Assembly (NCBI GenBank): GCA_017643585.1
Contig: JAEPND010000005.1
Coordinates: forward strand, 1 to 64,000
Direction: 5' to 3'
Source of the DNA: Maricaulis sp.
GTDB taxonomy: Bacteria > Pseudomonadota > Alphaproteobacteria > Caulobacterales > Maricaulaceae
Length of the DNA stretch: 64,000 nucleotides
Shown: positions 57,397 to 64,000 of the stretch, piece by piece
How the letters are laid out: the number at the start of each line of letters is the position of its first letter
Position numbering within the stretch: the stretch's first letter is position 1
Translations under genes and position numbers: made by a program
Notes under the pieces: model-generated
Databases searched by the model: none
The model's input: only the letters and a program-made list of their open reading frames with translations
What the model was told of the DNA's origin: nothing

Positions 57397-58491
57397 TTAC
57401 TCGCTCGGACGGTATTGTGCGCGTCCCGGGGATTGGGACAGGGACAGGACATAGCCGATCACCCGGGCCACAGCCTTGAAGTGATCGACCGGAATTTCTT
57501 CATCCAGCTCGGCGGTTGCGTAGAGGGCGCGCGCCAGCGGCGGGTCTTCGACAATCGGGACGTCGTTGTCCTTGGCCAGCTCGCGGATGCGCAGCGCGAC
57601 CTCGTCCACACCCTTGGCAACACAGATCGGTGCCGGCGTCTCCCCCTGCTCGTAGTGGAGGGCAATGGCGTAGTGGGTCGGGTTGGTGATGACGACGGTG
57701 GAATCGGGCACCTTGGCCATCATCCGTTTCTGGGCGCGTTCCTGGCGCAGCTGACGCAATTTCGCGCGCACCATCGGATCACCTTCGGACTGCTTCAGCT
57801 CGTCCTTGATCTCCCGGCGCGACATGCGGTTTCGCTTGATGAAGGTCTGGCGCTGATAGGCGTAGTCAAGCGCTGCCACCGCGGCATAGACAATCAGGGC
57901 AGCGATCATCAGTTCGATCGCCGATTGACGCACGATGGCCAGAATGGACGGGATGTCCATCAAGGGCATGCCCGCGAGGATTTCCCGCTTGGGATAGATG
58001 ACGATGAAGGCCGCCCCGGCGACCAGGATCATCTTGCCCACGCCTTTGATGAAATTCATCCAGGCTTCGGCTCCGAAGACGCGTTTGGCACCTTCGAACG
58101 GATTGATCTTGGACAGTTTGGGCTGGATCTTCTCGGTGGTGAACAGCATGCCTTGTTGCACGTAATGCCCCGCAAATCCTGCCACCACCAGCAACAGGAT
58201 CGGAAACGACACCATCACGACTACCTCTTCGGCCGTCTGTTGCATCATGCCCATAATGGCTTGCGGGTTCATCGAGAATTCGTGTGCCCGAGCAAAATAG
58301 ACCTGCATGGTGTCGGCCATATTGCGGGCCATGGATGGCAGCAGGAATCCGATCAGGGCCAGGCCGGAGGCCAGAATGAACCAGCCGGGAATTTCCTGGG
58401 ATTTGGCGACATCGCCCTTCTTGCGCGCGTCATCCAGCCGCCGCTGGGTCGGTTCTTCTGTTTTCTGGCTGTCGTCTTCGCCCTCGGCCAT
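57397..58491 (-). CDS. flhB: Flagellar export protein FlhB
   Basis: A 364-residue component of the flagellar type III export gate that switches substrate specificity. Four membrane helices (about 35-53, 90-110, 153-168 and 188-208) precede the cytoplasmic domain with the autocleavage motif N270-P271-T272-H273. The onset EDDSQKTEEPTQRRLDDARKKGDV is typical. GGGGGA precedes the ATG, and fliR ends 12 bases upstream. cckA follows 38 bases downstream. Confidence 0.96.
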   Translation of the reverse strand: MAEGEDDSQKTEEPTQRRLDDARKKGDVAKSQEIPGWFILASGLALIGFLLPSMARNMADTMQVYFARAHEFSMNPQAIMGMMQQTAEEVVVMVSFPILLLVVAGFAGHYVQQGMLFTTEKIQPKLSKINPFEGAKRVFGAEAWMNFIKGVGKMILVAGAAFIVIYPKREILAGMPLMDIPSILAIVRQSAIELMIAALIVYAAVAALDYAYQRQTFIKRNRMSRREIKDELKQSEGDPMVRAKLRQLRQERAQKRMMAKVPDSTVVITNPTHYAIALHYEQGETPAPICVAKGVDEVALRIRELAKDNDVPIVEDPPLARALYATAELDEEIPVDHFKAVARVIGYVLSLSQSPGRAQYRPSE

Positions 58492-58503
58492 GAACCGGTC
58501 CCC

Positions 58504-59256
58504 CTAGTTCAGCTCGATGGCGAAACGCTGCATGCGTTCCAGCCACACGGCGCTCATCGCGCCCAGAGCAATGGTGAAGATGAACAGCCCGACCATGATA
58601 TTGGCGGGCATGGCGATGAAGAAAATCTGCAATTGCGGCATCAGTCGCGAGAGCACGCCCAGCGCCAGATAGAAAATCAGACCATAGACGATCAGCGGCG
58701 CGGCCAGTTGGACCGCGATGCGGAAAGTGTCGACAAACGCGCCCAGCGCCCACTGCCCGGCATCCGTCATCGACGGCATGTCGCCCGGCGGGAACAACTC
58801 GTAGGAATTGTGCGCGGCCATCAATAACAGGTGGTGCAATCCGGTGGTGAACAGGAGCGCAATGAACACCAGGTTCAGGAAGGTGGACATGATGGCGCCC
58901 TGGGTGCCCATGGACGGGTCGAAACTCTGCGCCATGGCCAGACCGCTCTGCATGCCGATAATCTGACCGGCGATCGCAGCTGTGGCCATGAAGATGCGCG
59001 CCATCGCCCCGATCATCAGACCGATGAGAACTTCGGTCATGACCAGTCCCGCAAGAGGCAGGGGCTGTTCCGGCATCGCCGGCAACATGGGCGCAATGAT
59101 CGGTCCCATCACCAGACAGATCAAGAGGGCAAATGCCAGGCGGATGGGAACAGGAATAGAGGGCTCTCCGAAGCCCGGCATCAGCATCAGGATCGCGCCG
59201 AGACGGGCGAAGACCAAACCTGCAGCGAACACGAGCTCGGGCAGGAGACCGGTCAT
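58504..59256 (-). CDS. fliR: Flagellar export protein FliR
   Basis: A 250-residue inner-membrane component of the flagellar export gate with six helices. Family landmarks are GLVFARLGAILMLMPGFGEPSIPVPIRLAF and the conserved GLAMAQSFDPSMGTQGAIMSTFLNLV. Its ATG overlaps the fliQ stop by four bases. It lies between fliQ and flhB in one transcription unit. Confidence 0.95.
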   Translation of the reverse strand: MTGLLPELVFAAGLVFARLGAILMLMPGFGEPSIPVPIRLAFALLICLVMGPIIAPMLPAMPEQPLPLAGLVMTEVLIGLMIGAMARIFMATAAIAGQIIGMQSGLAMAQSFDPSMGTQGAIMSTFLNLVFIALLFTTGLHHLLLMAAHNSYELFPPGDMPSMTDAGQWALGAFVDTFRIAVQLAAPLIVYGLIFYLALGVLSRLMPQLQIFFIAMPANIMVGLFIFTIALGAMSAVWLERMQRFAIELN

Positions 59257-59516
59257 GGATTGGCGATCCGGTCGATGATGACGGACATGAAACCGCCCAG
59301 CAAGGCGCCCATGAGCGGCAGGAAAATCAGCAGCGAAATGAAGATGGCGATGATCTTGGGAACGAAAACCAGGGTCATTTCCTGGATCTGCGTCAGAGCC
59401 TGGAACAGCGCAATCGTGATACCCACGGCCAGACCGGTGATCATGATCGGCGCCGACATGGCCAGCATCAGCCAGATCGCTTCTCGGGCATAGTCGAGGA
59501 CTTCAGGTCCGGTCAC
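59253..59516 (-). CDS. fliQ: Flagellar export protein FliQ
   Basis: An 87-residue export-gate component with two membrane helices (about 17-37 and 50-75). The middle has the typical ALFQALTQIQEMTLVFVPKI segment. It is the first gene of the fliQ-fliR-flhB-cckA unit. The A+T-rich upstream region holds TTAA halves (59549-59558) that might bind CtrA, but not at the consensus spacing. Confidence 0.95.
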   Translation of the reverse strand: MTGPEVLDYAREAIWLMLAMSAPIMITGLAVGITIALFQALTQIQEMTLVFVPKIIAIFISLLIFLPLMGALLGGFMSVIIDRIANP

Positions 59517-59626
59517 CGTGTGCGTGCCTTCTGCAGCGGGGGAATCGATTAAAGTTAATTATCTTTACGATTCTCCGAACCCCGTTAAGAAAGAGTCAAT
59601 TCTGGTAAATACGGGGAACACTTGCC

Positions 59627-61513
59627 ATGATTATTCGCGACCTTCTGATCGGCGTCAGCGCCCTCTCCTTGATCACGGCCTGCACGCCGGCCAATGACCA
59701 GGCCGGGCAAGCGCCTGCCGCATCGGAAAGCACGCCGGCCGGCGGCGAAACCGCCGCTGCAGAGCAAACCGAAACCGAGCGTCTCTACGCCTTCTTCCAG
59801 GAGGCCTTCGAGGAAGAAATGGCCCTGTCACCGCTGACCCAGACCTATCTGGGCATGGTTGAGGACCTGGACGCCTATGGCCAGTGGGATGATGCCTCGG
59901 AAGAGAATTTTCGGGCCGGCCTGCAGCGCGAGGCCGATCGCATTCGCCGTATGAATGAGGAGTTTGACTATAACGCCCTCACCCCGGCGGCACAGATCTC
60001 CTGGCGTTTCGCCGAATTTATCGCTGCCAATAACCAGCAACAGGCTGAGTTCTGGGATCACGGCTATGTCTTCACCCAGTTCTTTGGCCCGCACACGCAG
60101 ATGCCCACCATCCTGATCGGCTATCACCGCGTGGACAGCGTCGAGCACGCGGAGGCCTATATCTCCCGCCTCAACGGTCTGGGCGATCTGATGCGCACCT
60201 ATACCGCACAGGCGGATGCCCGCGCCGAGAGCGGCGTCGTTCCGCCGGCCTTTGCCTTCCCGATCATCATCTCGACCACACGCGGCATGATCACCGGCTT
60301 CCCGTTCGATGAGAGTGAAGATGACAGCCCGCTGATGGCTGATTTCCGAATGAAGGTCGACTCGCTGGGCCTTGAGGAGGCAGCCGCCACGGATCTTCTC
60401 GATCGCGCGGCCGAGGCCATGCGCACGTCCATCCAGCCGGCCTATGAAGACCTGATCGCAACGATGGAACGCCATGCCGAGCTGGCGGGCGACGCCAATA
60501 ACGGCGCCTGGGCACTGCCGGAAGGCCAGGCCTTCTACGAGAGCCAGCTGCGCAACTACACTACACGCAATGACATGACTGCCGAGGAGATCCATCAGAC
60601 CGGTCTTGCCGAAGTCGAGCGCATCCATGGCGAGATGCGCGCCATCATGGAACAGGTGAATTTCGAAGGCAGCCTGCAGGACTTCTTCGAATTCGTACGG
60701 ACAGACGACCAGTTCTACTATCCCGACAGCGATGAAGGCCGTCAGCGTTATCTCGATGAATCCACCGAGATGATCAACGCGCTGATGGAAGTCGCGCCGC
60801 AATATTTCGGCCAGCTGCCGAGTGGCGAACTGGAAGTGCGGGCGGTTGAGCAATACCGCATCGAGACCGCCACCGGCGCCTTCTACGAGCAGGGCTCGCT
60901 GGATGGCACCCGTCCCGGTGCCTACTATGTGAACCTCGCAAATATGCGCGACAACCCGACCTATCTGATGGAGTCCCTGGCCTTCCACGAAGGCGCACCG
61001 GGTCACCACTTCCAGGTCGCGCTGTCACAGGAACTGGAAAACACGCCGATGTTCCAGCGTTTCGCCTGGTACTCGGCCTATGGCGAGGGCTGGGCCCTCT
61101 ATGCCGAGAACCTGGGCAAGGAAATGGGCTTCTTCACCGATCCCTTCCAGGATTTCGGTCGCCTCTCCTATGAGGTCTTCCGAGCGGCGCGCCTGGTCGT
61201 TGATACCGGCATCCACCACTATCAGTGGACCGAGGAACAGGCGAATGCCTACATGCTCGAAGCGACGCCGATGCCGGCCGGCGATATCGAAAACGAGGTC
61301 CGCCGCTACATCGTCTGGCCTGGACAGGCCGTCTCCTACAAGGTCGGCATGCTGACCATCCAGGAACTGCGCCAGCGCGCCATGGACGCCCTCGGCGATG
61401 AATTCGACTGGGGAGAATTCCACGATGTCGTGCTGACCAACGGCTCCGTCCCGCTTTCGCTTCTGGAAGCCAATATCGACGCATACATCGCGGACACCTT
61501 GGCCGCACAGTAA
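59627..61513 (+). CDS. DUF885-family metallopeptidase lipoprotein, copy 1
   Basis: A 628-residue lipoprotein (lipobox LITAC at Cys19) with the DUF885 domain, a putative metallopeptidase family. The zinc-type motif HEGAPGHHFQ is at residue 454, followed by EGWALYAENLGKEMG about 30 residues later, supplying the downstream glutamate. Residues about 25-45 are a low-complexity linker. It should act in the periplasm or at the outer membrane on peptides. A tandem paralogue follows 82 bp downstream. Confidence 0.88.
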   Translation: MIIRDLLIGVSALSLITACTPANDQAGQAPAASESTPAGGETAAAEQTETERLYAFFQEAFEEEMALSPLTQTYLGMVEDLDAYGQWDDASEENFRAGLQREADRIRRMNEEFDYNALTPAAQISWRFAEFIAANNQQQAEFWDHGYVFTQFFGPHTQMPTILIGYHRVDSVEHAEAYISRLNGLGDLMRTYTAQADARAESGVVPPAFAFPIIISTTRGMITGFPFDESEDDSPLMADFRMKVDSLGLEEAAATDLLDRAAEAMRTSIQPAYEDLIATMERHAELAGDANNGAWALPEGQAFYESQLRNYTTRNDMTAEEIHQTGLAEVERIHGEMRAIMEQVNFEGSLQDFFEFVRTDDQFYYPDSDEGRQRYLDESTEMINALMEVAPQYFGQLPSGELEVRAVEQYRIETATGAFYEQGSLDGTRPGAYYVNLANMRDNPTYLMESLAFHEGAPGHHFQVALSQELENTPMFQRFAWYSAYGEGWALYAENLGKEMGFFTDPFQDFGRLSYEVFRAARLVVDTGIHHYQWTEEQANAYMLEATPMPAGDIENEVRRYIVWPGQAVSYKVGMLTIQELRQRAMDALGDEFDWGEFHDVVLTNGSVPLSLLEANIDAYIADTLAAQ

Positions 61514-61522
61514 CGCACATGT

Positions 61523-61564
61523 AAGCCCGGAACCTTGCCTTGGCAGGGTCCGGGCTTCATTTTG
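61523..61564 (+). terminator. Terminator between the DUF885 paralogues
   Basis: A 9-bp stem (AAGCCCGGA / TCCGGGCTT), extended inward by ACC-GGGT and followed by CATTTTGCC. The two genes can thus be transcribed separately. Confidence 0.7.
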
Positions 61565-61595
61565 CCTGCAATACAGCATCACTGAGGGGAACCAG

Positions 61596-63482
61596 ATGAG
61601 CTATTTGAAACACCTGACGCTTGGCGTCTCCGTTGCGGCCCTGTTGACCGCGTGCAGCCAGCCGGCCGCCGATGACGCGGCACAGGACAGCGCTGCCGCA
61701 CCGGCCGCCGAAAGCGCCCTGAATGACGCGGCGACAGCCGCCAGCGACACGGTCGAAACGGAAAGCGATCGTCTGAACGCCTGGTTCCAGCAGGTCTTTG
61801 ATGAAGGCGTGGCAGAATCGCCCATGTACCAGACCTTCCTGGGCATGAAGACGAATTACGACCAGTGGGACGACCCGTCGCCGGAAGAAGAGCTGCGCCA
61901 GTATGAGCGCGGTCGTGAACAGCATGCCTACATGCTGGCCAATTTCGATTTCGATGCGCTGGACCGTTCTGCCCAGATCTCCTGGCGCCTCGCCGAGTAC
62001 AATAATGCCCGGGCCGAAGCCGGTCGTCAGTGGACCGATCACGGCTACACTTTCACGCCGCGTTCCGGCCCGCACATGAACACGCCCACCTTCATGATCA
62101 ACAATCACCGGGTGGACACGCTGGAAGATGCTGAGGCCTATATCGGTCGCCTGCGCAATATGGGTGCGTATCTGGATCAGCACATCGCCAATTCCCGCCG
62201 CTCTGCAGAGCTGGGCGTCTATACACCGCGCTGGACCTATCAGCCGATGATCGCGACCTCGCGTAACATCATCACCGGCGCGCCGTTTGATGAGAGCGGT
62301 GAAGACAGCCCGCTGATGGGCGATTTCCGCCGCAAGGTCACGGCGCTGGAGCTGAGCGAAGAGGACACCAATCGCCTTCTGGACGAGGCTGCAGCAGCGC
62401 TCACCGAGATCGTCGCGCCCGCCTATGGCCGCATCATCGCGCTGTTTGAAGAACAAGAAGCCGTCGCCAATGATGATGACGGCGTGTGGAAACACCCGCA
62501 GGGCGATGAATATTACAACCACCTGCTGAACGGCTACACGACGATGGATATCTCTGCTGAGGAGATCCATCAGCTCGGTGTTGCTGAGGTCGACCGCATT
62601 CACAATGAGATGCGCGCCATCATGACCCAGGTTGGCTTTGAAGGTTCGCTGCAGGACTTCTTCGAATTCATGCGGACGGACGAGCAGTTCTATTATCCGA
62701 ACACGGATGAGGGCCGCGACGCCTATCTCGCCGACGCGACGGCGATGATCGACACCATGGTCGAGACGCTGCCGCAGATGTTCAACCGCTTCCCGCAAGC
62801 GGAACTGGAAGTCCGTCGCGTTGAACCCTTCCGGGAAAACGCTGCCGGCAAGGCCTTCTATCAACGCCCGGCGGCCAATGGCTCGCGCCCCGGCATCTAT
62901 TACGCCAACCTGCGCGACATGGCCCAGATGCCCAGCTACCAGATGGAAGCCCTCGCCTATCATGAAGGCGCGCCGGGTCACCACATGCAGCTGGCCATCA
63001 TGCAGGAGCTGGAAGGTATTCCGGCGTTCCGTCGCTTTGGCGGCTACACGGCCTACACCGAGGGCTGGGGTCTTTACACCGAGTACTTCCCGCTCGAGTT
63101 CGGCTTCTATTCCGACCCGTATTCCAACTTCGGACGCCTGGCGATGGAGCTGTGGCGTGCCTGCCGTCTGGTGGTCGATACCGGTCTGCACCATCACCAG
63201 TGGACACGCCAGGAAGCCGTCGATTATCTGATGGAAAACACGCCGAACCCGGAAGGTGATGCGATCAACGCGATCGACCGCTACATCGTCTTTGCCGGCC
63301 AGGCGACGGCCTACAAGATCGGCATGTTAGAGATTCTTCGCTTGCGAGGTATTGCCGAAGAAGAGCTGGGCGAAGACTACGACATCCGCGAATTCCACGA
63401 TGTCATCCTGCGCGAAGGCGCCCTGCCGCTCTCCATCCTGGCAGAGCAGGTCCGGGCCTATATCGCCGAGACCGGGGAGTAA
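61596..63482 (+). CDS. DUF885-family metallopeptidase lipoprotein, copy 2
   Basis: A 628-residue lipoprotein (lipobox LTACSQ, Cys20) of the same length and plan as the previous gene. The motif HEGAPGHHMQ is at residue 456 and EGWGLYTEYFPLEFG follows. The two share long identical segments (for example EEIHQLGVAEVDRIH-like and EGSLQDFFEF), so they arose by duplication. Substrate unknown. Both are probably scavenging peptidases, with terminators after each. Confidence 0.88.
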   Translation: MSYLKHLTLGVSVAALLTACSQPAADDAAQDSAAAPAAESALNDAATAASDTVETESDRLNAWFQQVFDEGVAESPMYQTFLGMKTNYDQWDDPSPEEELRQYERGREQHAYMLANFDFDALDRSAQISWRLAEYNNARAEAGRQWTDHGYTFTPRSGPHMNTPTFMINNHRVDTLEDAEAYIGRLRNMGAYLDQHIANSRRSAELGVYTPRWTYQPMIATSRNIITGAPFDESGEDSPLMGDFRRKVTALELSEEDTNRLLDEAAAALTEIVAPAYGRIIALFEEQEAVANDDDGVWKHPQGDEYYNHLLNGYTTMDISAEEIHQLGVAEVDRIHNEMRAIMTQVGFEGSLQDFFEFMRTDEQFYYPNTDEGRDAYLADATAMIDTMVETLPQMFNRFPQAELEVRRVEPFRENAAGKAFYQRPAANGSRPGIYYANLRDMAQMPSYQMEALAYHEGAPGHHMQLAIMQELEGIPAFRRFGGYTAYTEGWGLYTEYFPLEFGFYSDPYSNFGRLAMELWRACRLVVDTGLHHHQWTRQEAVDYLMENTPNPEGDAINAIDRYIVFAGQATAYKIGMLEILRLRGIAEEELGEDYDIREFHDVILREGALPLSILAEQVRAYIAETGE

Positions 63483-63504
63483 CACCACCAGCCCCCTTAT
63501 GATT

Positions 63505-63537
63505 GGGCCGTACTGATTTTGATCAGTGCGGCCCTTT
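63505..63537 (+). terminator. Terminator after DUF885 copy 2
   Basis: A 13-bp stem with one G:U (GGGCCGTACTGAT / ATCAGTGCGGCCC) and loop TTTG, followed by TTT. A strong hairpin with a short U-run. Confidence 0.75.
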
Positions 63538-63935
63538 CGCATTAAACATCTCTTTTTTCCCGGAGGAGCGAAGCGAATTCCTTGACCTACCCCTGGGCAA
63601 GCTAGAACTCGTTTGTAGGCCCCGGCACAAGGCCGGGGGAAATGGATAGTGACATTGGTCAGTGATATCGAACCAAAGGTCTTTCCACCCCGGATTACCA
63701 TCCTCGATCAGATTGAATTTCCAGGCACGCGGATGGCGCTTGATTTGCTGCTCCTTACGCCACGCGGCCTCCCAGCAATCATGGGGCTCGAAATAGACGA
63801 GCTGGTTGATCGAGTACGTCTTCGTGTGACCGCGCAAAAACATGTTCGGTGTTCCCACTCACGCCGCACCAGGTCTCTTGTCCGACCGGTGTACAGTGCG
63901 CCGCGCGGACGGCTTGCCATGATGTAGACTGTCTC
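63523..63935 (-). pseudogene. Frameshifted GIY-YIG nuclease gene
   Basis: The N-terminal half of a GIY-YIG domain (ETVYIMASRPRGALYTGRTRDLVRREWEHR, read from about 63935) and the C-terminal half (GHTKTYSINQLVYFEPHDCW, then REQQIK-type RKEQQIKRHPRAWKFNLIE and NPGWKDLWFDI) lie in different frames that meet near 63845. One base inserted or lost explains it. The second frame then runs on through a REP-like palindrome and the terminator to 63523 with no stop at the usual domain end. It is the second GIY-YIG gene in the window and not a close copy of the first. Confidence 0.7.
63620..63638. repeat. REP-like palindrome beside the GIY-YIG pseudogene
   Basis: CCCCGGC-ACAAG-GCCGGGG, a 7-bp stem with a 5-base loop, lies just past the normal end of the GIY-YIG domain. 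Its sequence differs from the 29-bp repeats at 28.4 kb, but the placement beside a GIY-YIG gene is the same. Confidence 0.6.
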
Positions 63936-64000
63936 GTGTGCGTCGATGATCGTGCAAAACCTCCGATTGCATACAAACGATCTACTACCGAAAAGATGAA

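Noticed and set aside
59549-59558. A CtrA box (TTAA-N7-TTAA) before fliQ
   Set aside because: The TTAA halves are separated by two bases, not seven; only a weak hint remains.

Overview
The window reads as a G+C-rich alphaproteobacterial chromosome, most like a marine, Caulobacter-related (Maricaulis/Hyphomonas-type) organism. This is inference from gene content. The cell-cycle kinase gene cckA sits directly behind fliQ-fliR-flhB, a DUF1476 (ATPase zeta-type) gene is divergent from purC, a GAAC-N7-GAAC SOS box precedes recA, and TonB-dependent receptors and secreted lipoprotein peptidases are abundant. No rRNA, prophage, CRISPR array or conventional insertion sequence was seen; there is one tRNA, Leu(UAA).

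Layout. 1-8.4 kb: the tail of an unknown gene, a nitronate monooxygenase, an ammonium transporter behind a long leader with a nested inverted repeat, a TorF-type porin, and a TPR-sulfotransferase divergent from a TonB receptor. 8.4-15.4 kb: a 3-methyladenine glycosylase, a DUF2946-like protein with a copper-type TonB receptor, tRNA-Leu and a third large TonB receptor. 15.5-30 kb: a secreted Cys-pair protein, a VWA protein, a CinA-like protein, sfsA, an M28 peptidase, map, radC, an amidohydrolase, thrC, purB, a GIY-YIG gene enclosed in a perfect 29-bp inverted repeat, a PNPOx-type flavoprotein and a thioredoxin-like protein. 30-35 kb: DUF1476 and the purC-purS-purQ-X-purL operon, where X is an unrelated secreted-protein gene. 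35-44.3 kb: an M28 lipoprotein, a YHS protein, bolA-like/aldo-keto reductase/grxD, small membrane proteins, rpsD, a CPBP protease and a membrane-anchored AraC regulator.

44.3-50.7 kb: an O-acyltransferase (MBOAT) gene interrupted by an in-frame amber codon, its SGNH-like partner, trmJ, icd, and a tandem pair of unknown paralogues whose first member has an in-frame opal codon. 50.7-59.5 kb: a transcription block on the minus strand with fliQ-fliR-flhB-cckA, recA, alaS and a SnoaL-like gene. 59.6-64 kb: two tandem DUF885 peptidase lipoproteins, then a frameshifted GIY-YIG gene next to another REP-like palindrome.

How the genes fit together: housekeeping modules (purines, threonine, TCA cycle, translation, DNA repair, flagellar export and cell-cycle signalling) are interleaved with envelope functions for scavenging polymers, peptides and metals. 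The most unusual items are the GIY-YIG element with terminal palindromic inverted repeats (and its decayed relative at the right end), the nested leader structure before amt, the stranger gene inside the pur operon, and two nonsense-interrupted genes within 5 kb of each other.
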